Shown piece after piece: positions 44,550 through 53,935 of a stretch of 64,000 nt of DNA. Position 1 is the first letter of the stretch. Every line of letters begins with the position of its first letter. The notes under the pieces are model-generated. The model did not search any database. It worked only from the letters and a program-made list of their open reading frames with translations, and had not been told where the DNA came from. The position numbers and the translations under genes were made by a program. Source of the DNA: Neptunicoccus sediminis (GTDB taxonomy: Bacteria; Pseudomonadota; Alphaproteobacteria; Rhodobacterales; Rhodobacteraceae); assembly GCF_001719615.1 (NCBI RefSeq), contig NZ_MDVX01000017.1:1-64000 (forward strand), written 5' to 3'.

Positions 44550-45767
44550 TTAGAACAAAAAGTCGTTTGCCCCCAAATCCCCCAAATCCACATCCAGCAG
44601 GGTGATGGAATTGCCACCCTGCGAAATAACGACATCTTTGCCGTTAGCAGCCTGTTCCATGTGGTTGTTCGCAAGGTCGTTCCAATGCTTGATCTGGGTG
44701 ACGCTGCTCAGATCAATCTTCTCTTTGTTGTTGCGCGCCCCGAAGTCCGTGATCACATCATCGCCAAACTTGTTCTGGAACACGAATGTATCCGCGCCTT
44801 TGCCGCCGGTCATCTGGTCGTCTCCGGCACCGCCCTTCAGCGTGTCCTTGCCATTGCCGCCAATCAGCAGATCCGCGCCCTTACCGCCGTTCAGAACATC
44901 CTTGCCACGGCCGCCAAACAGCTTGTCCGCTTTATTTCCGCCGATCAGCGTATCCGCCCCGTTTGCGCCGTTCAAAACGTCACTCCCGGCGCCGCCCAAC
45001 AGCTTGTCCGCGCCCGCATTGCCAAAGAGGAAATCATCGCCCTGTTTGCCGATCAACACATCAGATCCGGCATCCCCGTAGAGGTAATCCTTGCCGCGGC
45101 CCCCGTCGATGGTATCGTTCCCGCTGCCACCAGAGATATATTCTGTAAGCGCTGCTGCAGAACGATCGCCACTCAGGGTCTCGCTTGCCGAACTGCCTTT
45201 TTGAAGGGACACGTCTTTATCATTGAAGGAAACGAACTCGATATTCTTCAGACTGTCGTTACCATACGCACTTTCGATGCGGAAGCCGGAGCTTGTCGGT
45301 GACACGGAAACGCTGGAAGAATGCACCGAAATGACGAAAGTATCGGTGCCAGTGCCCCCATCAACAAAATCATTTCCGGTACCCAGTTCGATCCGGTCAT
45401 TCCCGCCATAGGTATGGAAAGAATCGCCGCGATTCCACGCAGACTCGATAGTATCGCTTCCGGCCAGAAGCTTTTGTTCAATGCGGGACGGGGTGGCGTA
45501 GGCCAGTTCGGAAACACTCAACGAGAACCCGGAAACCGAGACGAGCTGGCTGCCGCCATAGCTCATGGAGAGCGAGTTGAATGTACCGCCCGACAGCCCG
45601 TAACTATCATAGTAGAAAGTTCCGGTCACATAGATGTCAAAGCCCCCTGCGGAGCCGGAAATGTGTCCGGCGGAGTGGCTGTAGACGCGGGCGTCGCCAA
45701 AGTTGGTAGAGTACAGATCGTTGTAGTTCCAGTGGTTCGAGGAAGAGTGGATGGTAATGTTCGCCAT
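44550..45767 (-). CDS. RTX-type calcium-binding protein, predicted type I secretion substrate
   Basis: A 405-residue protein with no Sec signal. Residues 1-115 form an unrecognised Ser/Tyr/Gly-rich domain (MANITIHSSSNHWNYNDLYS). Repeats of the GGxGxDxLxGG type occur at about 118-140 and again at 215-330, followed by ADTFVFQNKFGDDVITDFGA and the terminal GDLGANDFLF. The DFLF ending is shared with the other RTX protein at 20219, though the N-terminal domains differ. No secretion genes lie nearby. AAGG is ten bases before the ATG. The 400-base upstream region carries CtrA-like and lux-type boxes. Confidence 0.87.
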   Translation of the reverse strand: MANITIHSSSNHWNYNDLYSTNFGDARVYSHSAGHISGSAGGFDIYVTGTFYYDSYGLSGGTFNSLSMSYGGSQLVSVSGFSLSVSELAYATPSRIEQKLLAGSDTIESAWNRGDSFHTYGGNDRIELGTGNDFVDGGTGTDTFVISVHSSSVSVSPTSSGFRIESAYGNDSLKNIEFVSFNDKDVSLQKGSSASETLSGDRSAAALTEYISGGSGNDTIDGGRGKDYLYGDAGSDVLIGKQGDDFLFGNAGADKLLGGAGSDVLNGANGADTLIGGNKADKLFGGRGKDVLNGGKGADLLIGGNGKDTLKGGAGDDQMTGGKGADTFVFQNKFGDDVITDFGARNNKEKIDLSSVTQIKHWNDLANNHMEQAANGKDVVISQGGNSITLLDVDLGDLGANDFLF

Positions 45768-45969
45768 TTTACTTAGCCTTCACTTGGTATGGGTCAGGCC
45801 TTCAAAACGGGCAAATACTATTTTGAAAGACCTGATTTACAATGAACGGCAAGTGACACCAGAAAAACCTATTGGTTTCAAGGGAGAAACCGAAACTTTA
45901 CACGGTTGAACTGTCTTGAAACTGCGACTCATCCGGCGCGAATCCTTGCTGTGAAGGGGAAAACGGTGG

Positions 45970-45984
45970 TTAAAAAATTGTTAA
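45970..45984. promoter_or_regulatory. CtrA-like binding site (TTAA-N7-TTAA)
   Basis: TTAAAAAATTGTTAA matches the full alphaproteobacterial CtrA consensus exactly in half-sites and spacing. It is about 200 bases upstream of the RTX start and 180 bases upstream of allA. AT-rich context makes chance occurrence possible. Confidence 0.45.
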
Positions 45985-46029
45985 AACCCACCTCATCTCT
46001 TGCCCCCATTTAAGTCGATTACCCAAAAA

Positions 46030-46049
46030 TCCTGTAAAATTTTACAGTG
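46030..46049. promoter_or_regulatory. lux-box-like palindrome
   Basis: TCCTGTAAAATTTTACAGTG contains a perfect 16-bp palindrome and the CTG-N10-CAG core of LuxR-type boxes, with CCTGTA..AT..TACAG as in the classic lux box. It ends 118 bases before allA. No luxR or luxI lies in the window. Confidence 0.45.
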
Positions 46050-46167
46050 CTTTCGTTTTTTCTTGAAAAAACCTTTGCGGTTTGTGTCCTATACCGGAAC
46101 GAGGTTGAAATTCGTGAAACAGTTTCTTCAAATCCGATAAGCTGAACAGACCCGGGAGAGCCCTGTT

Positions 46168-46659
46168 ATGCGCCGCACCATCCAGATCCGCCCCATCACC
46201 CGCGCAGCATTCGCTCCGTTCGGAGAGGTTCTGGACATTGATGGCGCCGCAGACAAGATCATCAACGAAGGGCTGTGCGGGCGGTATCATGACCGCGCCA
46301 CGCTGGATTTCAACAAAGGCCGCGCCGGTGTCAGCCTGTTTAACGCGCAAAAACGCGACCTGCCCCTGACGCTCAACATGATGGAGCGCCACCCCGACGG
46401 CAGTCAGGCCTTTCTGCCCATGCACCAGAACCCGTTTCTGGTGGTCGTGGCCGCAGATGACGGCGGCGCTCCGGCAGAACCGTTGGCCTTTGTCACCGCG
46501 CCCGGACAGGGCATCAATTTTCACCGCAACGTCTGGCACGGCGTGCTGACCCCGCTGCATGATCCCGGCCTGTTCGCCGTGGTGGATCGCATCGGCGAGG
46601 GTGCGAACCTTCAGGAACACTGGTTTGACCAGCCGTGGCACATCACGCAAACCAATTAA
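46168..46659 (+). CDS. allA: Ureidoglycolate lyase
   Basis: A 163-residue cupin-like AllA that splits (S)-ureidoglycolate into glyoxylate and urea, the last step of ureide catabolism. Family blocks are IQIRPITRAAFAPFGEVL, LTLNMMERHPDGSQAFLPM, PFLVVVA and INFHRNVWHGVLTPL. GGGAGA lies eight bases before the ATG. A xanthine/urate-type permease follows 56 bases later on the same strand, so uptake and breakdown are probably co-expressed. Its product glyoxylate is the substrate of the BHA cycle encoded 5 kb away. Confidence 0.93.
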   Translation: MRRTIQIRPITRAAFAPFGEVLDIDGAADKIINEGLCGRYHDRATLDFNKGRAGVSLFNAQKRDLPLTLNMMERHPDGSQAFLPMHQNPFLVVVAADDGGAPAEPLAFVTAPGQGINFHRNVWHGVLTPLHDPGLFAVVDRIGEGANLQEHWFDQPWHITQTN

Positions 46660-46715
46660 TCGAACCGCCAGCAAGAGCGGGCAACAGGGAAACCGTCTTA
46701 TAGGGAGACTAGTAA

Positions 46716-48146
46716 ATGTCGGACACTTCACTCGGGACTGCGGAACAACTCCGCGACCCAAATTATACGCCGCCACTGATCAAAGCGATACCACTTGGCA
46801 TCCAGCACGTTCTGGCGATGTTCGTTTCAAACGTGACACCTGCGATTATTATCGCAGGGGCTGCCGGTTTCGGTTTCGGGTCTGACGCCGGGGCGCAGGG
46901 CTTTCCGGATATGACCTATCTGATCCAGATGTCCATGCTGTTTGCTGGCATCGCAACCCTGTTCCAGACCATCGGCATGGGGCCGGTCGGGGCGCGTTTG
47001 CCCATCGTGCAGGGCACCAGCTTTGCCTTTATCCCGATCATGATCCCGCTGGTTGCCGGAAAAGGCGTAGAGGCCATGCCCGCCCTGTTTGGCGGTGTTC
47101 TGGTCGGCGGCCTGTTTCATGCGATCATCGGCACGTTCATCGGCAAAATCCGCTTTGCGCTGCCCCCGCTCGTCACCGGCTTGATCGTCACCATGATCGG
47201 TCTCGCGCTGGTTAAAGTGGGCATCCAATATGCTGCAGGCGGTGTGCCTGCGATCAACAAACCGGAATACGGCAGCTTGCTGAACTGGTCTGTTGCCCTC
47301 ATGGTGATCCTTGTAACCCTCGGGCTTAAGTTTTTTGCCCGTGGCATGATGGCTGTCTCTGCCGTGGTGATCGGCATTATTGTGGGATACTTCTATGCTA
47401 TGATGCTTGGCATGGTGACACTGGAGGGTATCGCAACCAGTTGGTCCCGCGCAGCCCCCGTTGCCATGCCTGTTCCGTTCAAATACGGGCTGGAATTCGG
47501 CGTTGCAGCAATCGTGGGTTTCTGCCTGATGGCCTTTGTTTCGGCAGTGGAAACCGTGGGCGATGTGTCCGGAATTACCCGTGGCGGCGCAGGTCGCGAA
47601 GCAACAGACGCGGAAATCACCGGCGCAACCTATGCGGACGGGATCGGCTCTGCGGTGGCCGGTATCTTTGGCGGCTTTCCAAACACATCCTTCAGCCAGA
47701 ATGTGGGTCTGATCGCCATGACCGGCGTGATGAGCCGCCATGTGGTGACGATCGGTGCGATCTTCCTGATCATCTGCGGCTTTGTTCCCAAAGTCGGCGC
47801 GCTGATCCGCACCATCCCGATCGAGGTGCTTGGCGGCGGTGTGATCGTCATGTTCGGCATGGTGGTTGCGGCCGGTATTTCGATGCTGTCGGATGTGAAC
47901 TGGAACCGCCGCAACATGGTGATCTTCGCGATTGCCCTGTCTGTCGGTCTTGGCCTGCAACTGGACCCCAAGGCGGTACAATACCTGCCTGACACTCTGC
48001 GCATCCTGATGACATCAGGCCTGCTGCCCGCAGCGGTGATTGCGATTGTCCTCAACCTTGTGCTGCCCGAGGAACTTTCAAGCGAGTCCACCGAGGAAGT
48101 ATCCGGCGGCATGTCCGGTCACGGCACTGGCAAGCTGAGCGGGTAG
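46716..48146 (+). CDS. NCS2-family purine permease (xanthine/urate type)
   Basis: A 476-residue transporter with about fourteen membrane segments. It shows the NCS2/NAT layout: IQHVLAMFVSNVTPAIIIAGAAG near the N-terminus with the TM1 His, FSQNVGLIAMTGVMSRHVV near residue 330 corresponding to the NAT signature (Q-N-x-G-x-x-x-x-T-x-x-x-S-R), and FVSAVETVGDVSGIT with the substrate-binding Glu before it. Neighbours allA, puuD and allE point to urate or xanthine as substrate; uracil is a less likely alternative. A strong terminator follows at 48165. Confidence 0.9.
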   Translation: MSDTSLGTAEQLRDPNYTPPLIKAIPLGIQHVLAMFVSNVTPAIIIAGAAGFGFGSDAGAQGFPDMTYLIQMSMLFAGIATLFQTIGMGPVGARLPIVQGTSFAFIPIMIPLVAGKGVEAMPALFGGVLVGGLFHAIIGTFIGKIRFALPPLVTGLIVTMIGLALVKVGIQYAAGGVPAINKPEYGSLLNWSVALMVILVTLGLKFFARGMMAVSAVVIGIIVGYFYAMMLGMVTLEGIATSWSRAAPVAMPVPFKYGLEFGVAAIVGFCLMAFVSAVETVGDVSGITRGGAGREATDAEITGATYADGIGSAVAGIFGGFPNTSFSQNVGLIAMTGVMSRHVVTIGAIFLIICGFVPKVGALIRTIPIEVLGGGVIVMFGMVVAAGISMLSDVNWNRRNMVIFAIALSVGLGLQLDPKAVQYLPDTLRILMTSGLLPAAVIAIVLNLVLPEELSSESTEEVSGGMSGHGTGKLSG

Positions 48147-48164
48147 TCCCGATCCACCCAAGCA

Positions 48165-48197
48165 AAAGGGCGCCCGCTTGAGGCGCCCTTTTTTTTC
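48165..48197 (+). terminator. Rho-independent terminator after the purine permease
   Basis: Stem GGGCGCC / GGCGCCC, extended by AAAA/TTTT, loop of seven bases, followed by eight T. A textbook intrinsic terminator. Confidence 0.92.
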
Positions 48198-48205
48198 TGC
48201 CATTC

Positions 48206-48279
48206 CCATTTTCGTCAAATATCCCCGCCGGAGGCAAAATTCCTGCGCTCCGCGCGGGGATATTTTCAGAAAATGGAAA
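48206..48279. repeat. Intergenic inverted repeat with AAATATCCCCGC arms
   Basis: Arms around 48206-48229 and 48255-48279 share CCATTTTC and AAATATCCCCGC in opposite orientation, enclosing a 25-base GC-rich loop. A related GAAAATATCCC stretch lies at 12911-12922, also between convergent genes. This looks like a dispersed intergenic repeat or backup terminator. Confidence 0.5.
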
Positions 48280-48287
48280 AATGACGG

Positions 48288-50564
48288 TTAGCCATAGCTG
48301 GAAACCGGCGTTCCGGCCAAAGCCGCGATGTTGAGAAGGCCGCGCACTGTCACGCCGGATGTCACGATATGGGCGCGATTGCCCATGCCCATCAGGATCG
48401 GGCCGACCTCCAGCCCGTCCGCCACGGATTTCAGCAGGTTGCGGGCTGCGCCCGATGCGTCCGAGTTGGTATAGACCAGAACATTGGCTTTTCCTGTCAG
48501 GCGGTTATTTGGCATCAGGTATTCCCGCAACTCCGGATCGAGCGCCGCATCCGTATGCATCTCGCCTTCATATTCAAAGTCGGTTTCAACGGCATCAAGG
48601 ATCGCCAGCGCATCGCGGGACAGGCGGCCCGAGGTGCTGTCCAGATTGCCGAATTGCGAACTGGAACACAGCGCCACCTTCGGCGTCACCCCGAAGCGGC
48701 GCACATGGCGGGCGGCAGCAATCATCGTTCCGGCCAGTTGCTGTGCTGTAGGTTCGATATGCACATGGGTGTCAGCCACAAACAGCGGCCCCTTTTCCAG
48801 AATAACCAGCGACAGCGCCCCCGCCGGATGCAGGTCCGGTGTTTCGAGGATCTGGCGAATGTAGTTCAGGTGCCAGTGATACTGCCCGAAGACACCACAG
48901 ATCATGCTGTCGGCCTCTCCGCGATGGACCATTGTGGCGGCGATTGCGGTGCTGTTGGTGCGCATGATCGCTTTGGCCAGATCCGGCGTCGCGCCCCTGC
49001 GGGCCATCAGCTTGTGATAGCTGCCCCAGTAATCGCGATAGCGGCTGTCGTTTTCGGGGTTCACCACCTCAAAATCCTTGCCCGGCGTGATAGACAGCCC
49101 TTCCCGTTCGATCCGCCGTTCTACCACTTCGGGGCGACCGACAATCACGGCATTGACGTGCATTTCTTCGGACATGGCCTGAACCGCCCGCAGCACGCGG
49201 GGTTCTTCGCCTTCTGCAAAAACGATACGGCGCTTTTCAAGGCGGGCGGCCTCGAACACGGGGCGCATGATCATGGAAGACCGGTAAACCTGCGACTGCA
49301 ACCTTGCGCGGTAATCCCTGAGGTCCACGCTCCGCGTGGCCACCCCGCTGTCCATCGCTGCCTTTGCGACGGCCACGGCAATGGTGGGCAACAGGCGCGG
49401 ATCAAAGGGTTTGGGGATCAGATACTCCGGCCCGAAAGACAGGCGCTCTCCCTGATAGGCCGCGCCAAGCTCCGCACTGGCGGTTTCCCGTGCCAGACCT
49501 GCAATTGCTTCTACACAGGCCACTTTCATCGCATCGTTGATCTGGGTTGCCCCCACATCCAGTGCGCCGCGGAAAATGAACGGAAAGCACAGAACATTGT
49601 TAACCTGATTGGGATAATCCGAACGCCCTGTAGCAATCAACGCATCGGGCGAGGCTTCGCGGGCGACTTCGGGCATGATTTCCGGTGTCGGATTGGCCAG
49701 TGCAAAAATGATCGGATGATCCGCCATTTTTTTCACCATCTCCGGTGTCAGCAACCCCGGACCGGAAACGCCGAGGAACAGGTCCGCCCCGTCCATTGCA
49801 TCCATCGTGGTGCGCATGTCGGTATCGCGGGCAAATTCCTGTTTCTCTTCCGTCAGGTTGTTGCGTGACGTGTGCACCACCCCCTTGCTGTCGAGCATGG
49901 TGATGTTTTCTTTCTTCGCCCCCATCACCATCATCATCTTCAAGCAGGCAATCCCCGCTGCGCCTGCGCCCAGCGCAACGATTTTGATGTCCTCAAATTT
50001 CTTGCCCGCCACCCGCAGCGCGTTGGTGGCAGCAGCGGCGGCAACGATGGCGGTGCCGTGCTGGTCGTCGTGAAACACCGGAATGCCCATCCGTTCGCGG
50101 CAGATCCGTTCCACCACAAAACAATCCGGCGCTTTGATGTCTTCAAGGTTGATTGCACCAAAAGTCGGTTCCAGCTTGCACACCAGATCGGCCAGCTTTT
50201 CGGGGTCGGTCTCGTTTACCTCTATGTCAAAGCAATCCACACCGGCGAATTTCTTGAACAGGACGGCCTTGCCCTCCATCACCGGCTTGGAGGCTTGCGC
50301 CCCGATGTCGCCCAGCCCCAGAACTGCTGTCCCGTTAGAAATCACCGCAACCAGATTGCCCTTGGCGGTATAACGCACGGCATCTGCCGGATTCTTTTCA
50401 ATCTCAAGACAGGCGTCCGCTACGCCGGGGGAATAGGCACGGCTGAGATCCCGACCCGTTGCCATCGGCTTGGTCGCGCGGATTTCCAGTTTTCCGGGTT
50501 TGGGGAACTCGTGGTAATCCAGCGCCGCCTGCCGTTCCACGGCCTTTTTGGTCTCGTCAACCAT
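48288..50564 (-). CDS. maeB: NADP-dependent malic enzyme fused to a phosphotransacetylase-like domain
   Basis: A 758-residue MaeB-type enzyme converting malate to pyruvate and CO2. Residues 1-420 are the malic enzyme, with [46 protein letters not shown] and the nucleotide-binding [13 protein letters not shown]. Residues about 430-758 are a phosphotransacetylase-like domain ([17 protein letters not shown] ... MGNRAHIV), typically regulatory. AGGAGA before 50564 sets the start. It begins 17 bases after gap and is co-directional with the bhc operon, giving a route from BHAC-derived C4 acids to pyruvate. Confidence 0.93.
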   Translation of the reverse strand: MVDETKKAVERQAALDYHEFPKPGKLEIRATKPMATGRDLSRAYSPGVADACLEIEKNPADAVRYTAKGNLVAVISNGTAVLGLGDIGAQASKPVMEGKAVLFKKFAGVDCFDIEVNETDPEKLADLVCKLEPTFGAINLEDIKAPDCFVVERICRERMGIPVFHDDQHGTAIVAAAAATNALRVAGKKFEDIKIVALGAGAAGIACLKMMMVMGAKKENITMLDSKGVVHTSRNNLTEEKQEFARDTDMRTTMDAMDGADLFLGVSGPGLLTPEMVKKMADHPIIFALANPTPEIMPEVAREASPDALIATGRSDYPNQVNNVLCFPFIFRGALDVGATQINDAMKVACVEAIAGLARETASAELGAAYQGERLSFGPEYLIPKPFDPRLLPTIAVAVAKAAMDSGVATRSVDLRDYRARLQSQVYRSSMIMRPVFEAARLEKRRIVFAEGEEPRVLRAVQAMSEEMHVNAVIVGRPEVVERRIEREGLSITPGKDFEVVNPENDSRYRDYWGSYHKLMARRGATPDLAKAIMRTNSTAIAATMVHRGEADSMICGVFGQYHWHLNYIRQILETPDLHPAGALSLVILEKGPLFVADTHVHIEPTAQQLAGTMIAAARHVRRFGVTPKVALCSSSQFGNLDSTSGRLSRDALAILDAVETDFEYEGEMHTDAALDPELREYLMPNNRLTGKANVLVYTNSDASGAARNLLKSVADGLEVGPILMGMGNRAHIVTSGVTVRGLLNIAALAGTPVSSYG

Positions 50565-50581
50565 GTGTTGTCTCCTCTGGG

Positions 50582-51583
50582 TTATTGTTGCGCCGCGCCC
50601 ATTCTCTGGGCCACGTCGATCATTCTGTTGGAAAAGCCCCATTCATTGTCATACCAGCCGAAAATGCGGGTAAACTCGGGGCCTGTAATCAATTCCGGTT
50701 CTGCCAGCACAAGGGACTCCGGCCGGCTGCGCAGATCGGTCGAGACCAGCGGCTTGTCCGTCCAGCCAAGCACCGGAGAGGCATCGACTGCCGCTTTCAG
50801 CGCGTCTTTGAAATCCGCGCCCTGTCGCTTCAGCTTCACAACCAGATCCACCGCCGAGACACTGGCCACCGGAACGCGCACGGCGCTGCCGGTGATGCGT
50901 CCGGCCAGATCGGGAACCACACGGTCAATCAGTTTTGTCGCGCTAGAGGTTGTTGGCACCATAGACAGCGCCGCCGCACGGCTGCGGGCGAGATCCTTAC
51001 CTGCGGTGTCAATTGTGGGCTGGCTGCTGGTGTAGCAATGGATTGTGTTCATATGGCCGCCCGACACGCCGAAACGGTCCTCCAGCAAGCGCAGCAGCGG
51101 CGCCAGTGCGTTGGTGGTGCACGAGGCGTTGGAGACAATTTTCTGGCCGGTGTAAACCGCATCATTCGCGCCGCGCACCAGTGTCACATCGGCGGCGTCA
51201 GAGGGGCCGGAAATCAACACAGCGCCAGCACCGGCCTGCAGCCCCGCCTCGGCAACAGCGCGACTGGTGGCACGGCCCGAACATTCCAGCAGAATATCCA
51301 CGCCCGTCAAATCCGGCAGCGGTGCGGCAGGGTCAATCTGGTGAAACGGAATTTCCGTACCATTCACCAGCAGCGCCCCGTTGCGGGTTTCCACCTGCCC
51401 GCGAAACGGGCCAAAAACGCTGTCGTATTCAAACAGATAGGCACAGGTTTCCAGCGGGGCGAGATCGTTGACCAGAACCACCTCAAGCGGGCTGTCCTGA
51501 CGGCTGGTGGACAGGGCACGCAGGATCGAGCGGCCGATCCTCCCGAACCCATGAATTGCGACACGGACCTTTTTCATCTTCAC
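50582..51583 (-). CDS. gap: Type I glyceraldehyde-3-phosphate dehydrogenase
   Basis: A 333-residue GAPDH. The NAD site is VRVAIHGFGRIGRSILRAL, with VNDL supplying the NAD-specific Asp. The active site is VSNASCTTNALAPLL with the catalytic Cys, and H in MNTIHCYTSSQ. WYDNEWGFSNRM closes the protein. The insert sequence YLFEYDSVFG is divergent from the standard YDSxHG, so it may be a second, gluconeogenic-type or erythrose-4-phosphate-type paralogue; the main gap is probably elsewhere. It lies 17 bases before maeB and 140 bases after bhcD on the same strand. Confidence 0.88.
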   Translation of the reverse strand: MKMKKVRVAIHGFGRIGRSILRALSTSRQDSPLEVVLVNDLAPLETCAYLFEYDSVFGPFRGQVETRNGALLVNGTEIPFHQIDPAAPLPDLTGVDILLECSGRATSRAVAEAGLQAGAGAVLISGPSDAADVTLVRGANDAVYTGQKIVSNASCTTNALAPLLRLLEDRFGVSGGHMNTIHCYTSSQPTIDTAGKDLARSRAAALSMVPTTSSATKLIDRVVPDLAGRITGSAVRVPVASVSAVDLVVKLKRQGADFKDALKAAVDASPVLGWTDKPLVSTDLRSRPESLVLAEPELITGPEFTRIFGWYDNEWGFSNRMIDVAQRMGAAQQ

Positions 51584-51723
51584 TTTTCTTATGGCTGGGC
51601 ACGCGAAAAAAACGCGGCATTTCTTAGGGTTAGAACATATGTCCCGGACAGCGCCGATCCTGTTTCCCCAAGGGCAGCCTCAGCTCTGTCCGCACAGCCT
51701 ATCAAGCTTGTCAGGGGCCTGCA

Positions 51724-52689
51724 TCAAAAATCCACGACCTGCGCGATGCCTTGTTCTACCGCCAGATCCACCACCGCAGACGCCACGGCGAGGTCTTGCA
51801 GGCCGACCCCCGTACCATCAAAAATCGTGATCTCTTCGTCAGAGCTGCGCCCCACTGATGTCCCGTTAATAACCGCGCCCAATTCGGTTATATCCGCCTG
51901 CTGGATCAGCCCCGCAGCCACCGGATGCTGGAACTCGCCTATGCTTACGGATTGGGCGATTTCATCGGTGAACAGACGGGCCTTCCCAGCCAGTTCCGCA
52001 GCGATTTCCTGCTTGCCCTTGGTGTCCGTGCCCATACAGGCCAGATGGGTGCCAGCGCGGATTTGACCGTCCTTTAGGATCGCATCAAAGCTGGAGGTGA
52101 TCGTCACGATCACATCGCTCTGTGCGCCAAGATCCTCAAGGCTTACCGATTCAAAACCAAGTCCCAGTTCTTCTGCGACCTTGCGCAAACTGTCGAGCTT
52201 TTCGGGGGAGCGGTTCCAGGCAACCACCCTTTTGAAATCCCGCTGCTCTGCCACCGCGCGCAACTGAAAGGCTGCCTGATGCCCCGCACCCACAATCCCC
52301 AGCACCTCGGACTCTTGCCGTGCAAGACAGTCCACCGACACCGCCGCTGCCGCTGCCGTGCGCAGGGCTGTCAGCAAATTGCCCCCCACCACAGCGCGGC
52401 ACTGGCCCGTGTCCGCATCAAACAGGAATATGGTGGACTGGTGATTGGTGAGGCCCTTTTCAGCATTCCCCGGCCAGTAGCCGCCAGATTTCAGACCCAG
52501 ATTAAGCGCCGCCTTATCAAAACCGGATTTGAACCCGTAAAGCGCATCTGCATGGCCAATCGCCTCGCGGATCACCGGAAAATTAGAGGCAGTGCGGGCA
52601 GACATGGAGGCAAACACGCCTTTGACGGCCTCAAACGCTGCATCGCGGGTCATCAGGGCGGCAATTTCTTTTTCGGGTACGATCAACAT
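51724..52689 (-). CDS. bhcD: Iminosuccinate reductase BhcD
   Basis: A 321-residue member of the ornithine cyclodeaminase/mu-crystallin family. In the BHA cycle it reduces iminosuccinate to L-aspartate with NADH. Visible are PALNLGLKSGGYWPGN-like residues for substrate, STIFLFDADTGQCRAVVGGNLLTALRTAAAAAVSVDCLA, the family hallmark, and the Rossmann loop GIVGAGHQAAFQLRAV. ATG at 52689 fits the family length, with AAGG upstream. Identity as BhcD rather than a generic cyclodeaminase rests on position directly after bhcC. A 140-base gap separates it from gap. Confidence 0.9.
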   Translation of the reverse strand: MLIVPEKEIAALMTRDAAFEAVKGVFASMSARTASNFPVIREAIGHADALYGFKSGFDKAALNLGLKSGGYWPGNAEKGLTNHQSTIFLFDADTGQCRAVVGGNLLTALRTAAAAAVSVDCLARQESEVLGIVGAGHQAAFQLRAVAEQRDFKRVVAWNRSPEKLDSLRKVAEELGLGFESVSLEDLGAQSDVIVTITSSFDAILKDGQIRAGTHLACMGTDTKGKQEIAAELAGKARLFTDEIAQSVSIGEFQHPVAAGLIQQADITELGAVINGTSVGRSSDEEITIFDGTGVGLQDLAVASAVVDLAVEQGIAQVVDF

Positions 52690-52760
52690 GGGGAAAACCT
52701 TTGAATTGGAACACATCGGGGCCAGCGAACCGGCCCCGTGTTTTGGTATGCTTAAACGGC

Positions 52761-53921
52761 TTAGTAGGCTTTGCCGCGGGCTGAAACCGGCCAGACGGTT
52801 TCCACCTTGTCGCCGCGCACGCCCACGTACCAGTCATGCACGTTGCAGGTCGGATCGCAGTGACCGGGCACAAGACGCAGCTTGTCATTGACCTTTAATG
52901 CGCCGTTCGGGTCCGCAACAACACCGTGTTCATCGGAACATTTCAGGTATTCCACATCATCGCGGCCATAGACAAAGGGCAGACCGGAATCCACCGATTG
53001 CGCTTTTAGCCCCGCATCCACGATGGCCTTATCCGCCTTTGCGTGGCTCATCACAGTGGTCAGGATAAACAGCGCATTTTCCCATTCGCCCTGATCAATC
53101 CGCTTTCCGTCCTTATCCAGAATCCGGCCATAATCCGCATCCATGAACGCGTATGATCCGCATTGCAGTTCGTTATAGACTCCAGAGCCGCTCTCAAAAT
53201 AATAAGACCCCGTGCCACCGCCACCAACAATGTCACATTCCAGCCCGTTGCTTTTCAGCCCCTGCACCGCATCAGCCACCTGCGCAATGGCCACATCCAG
53301 CTTTTCCTTGCGATCTGCATAAAGGTCCATGTGCTGCATCGCACCCTGATAGGCCTGAATACCGGCGAATTTCAGCCCTTCGGCGCTGTCGATCAGCTTG
53401 GCGATATTCACCACATCCTGTGTTGTACTGACGCCGCAACGCCCCGCACCGCAGTCGATCTCTACCAGCGCCTCTATCTGCGTGCCGTGTTTCACGGCCG
53501 CTTCGGACAGCGCCTTGACGTTGTCCGGATCATCCACGCAAACCAGCACGCGGCAGCCAAGCTTGGGCATCTTTGCCAGCCGGTCGATCTTGGCCGGGTC
53601 TGTCACCTGATTGGAAACCATCACATCCTTGATCCCGCCACGGGCGAACACCTCTGCCTCCGAAACTTTCTGACAGCACACGCCAACCGCTGCGCCGAGG
53701 TCCTGTTGCAACTTCAGCACGTCCACGGATTTGTGCATCTTGCCGTGGGCGCGGTGCCGCATGCCGTGGGCCTTGGCGTAATCGCCCATCTTCTTGATGT
53801 TGCGTTCCAGCGCATCCAGATCCAGCACCAGACAGGGGGTCTGAATATCGGCCGCATCCATGCCGGGCACTGCGGGCACGTCAAAGCCGACTTCCAGTTG
53901 CTCAAAGTTAATATCTTTCAT
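52761..53921 (-). CDS. bhcC: Beta-hydroxyaspartate aldolase BhcC
   Basis: A 386-residue PLP enzyme of the D-threonine aldolase/fold-III group. In the BHA cycle it condenses glycine with glyoxylate to (2R,3S)-beta-hydroxyaspartate. The PLP lysine is K61 in MRHRAHGKMHKSVDV. GGGGTGSYYFESGSGVYNELQCGSY binds phosphate. VPGHCDPTCNVHDWYVGVRGD near the C-terminus carries the His/Cys metal ligands. AAGGAAG before 53921 selects that start. It begins 14 bases after bhcB, inside the bhcABCD operon. Confidence 0.93.
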   Translation of the reverse strand: MKDINFEQLEVGFDVPAVPGMDAADIQTPCLVLDLDALERNIKKMGDYAKAHGMRHRAHGKMHKSVDVLKLQQDLGAAVGVCCQKVSEAEVFARGGIKDVMVSNQVTDPAKIDRLAKMPKLGCRVLVCVDDPDNVKALSEAAVKHGTQIEALVEIDCGAGRCGVSTTQDVVNIAKLIDSAEGLKFAGIQAYQGAMQHMDLYADRKEKLDVAIAQVADAVQGLKSNGLECDIVGGGGTGSYYFESGSGVYNELQCGSYAFMDADYGRILDKDGKRIDQGEWENALFILTTVMSHAKADKAIVDAGLKAQSVDSGLPFVYGRDDVEYLKCSDEHGVVADPNGALKVNDKLRLVPGHCDPTCNVHDWYVGVRGDKVETVWPVSARGKAY

Positions 53922-53935
53922 CGGTTTGCTTCCTT

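Larger units (their letters stand above)
45768..46167. other. Divergent intergenic region RTX / allA
   Basis: No gene is supported. The 400 bases are AT-rich compared with the surroundings and hold a CtrA-like box (45970-45984) and a lux-box-like palindrome (46030-46049). Long leader or multiple regulators are likely. Confidence 0.5.

Noticed and set aside
46042-46776. Minus-strand frame of 244 codons over allA
   Set aside because: allA is clearly recognisable on the plus strand and this frame shows no family resemblance.
48369-49868. Open frame (499 codons) opposite maeB
   Set aside because: Antisense shadow of a well-conserved malic enzyme; composition biased to His/Arg/Gln.
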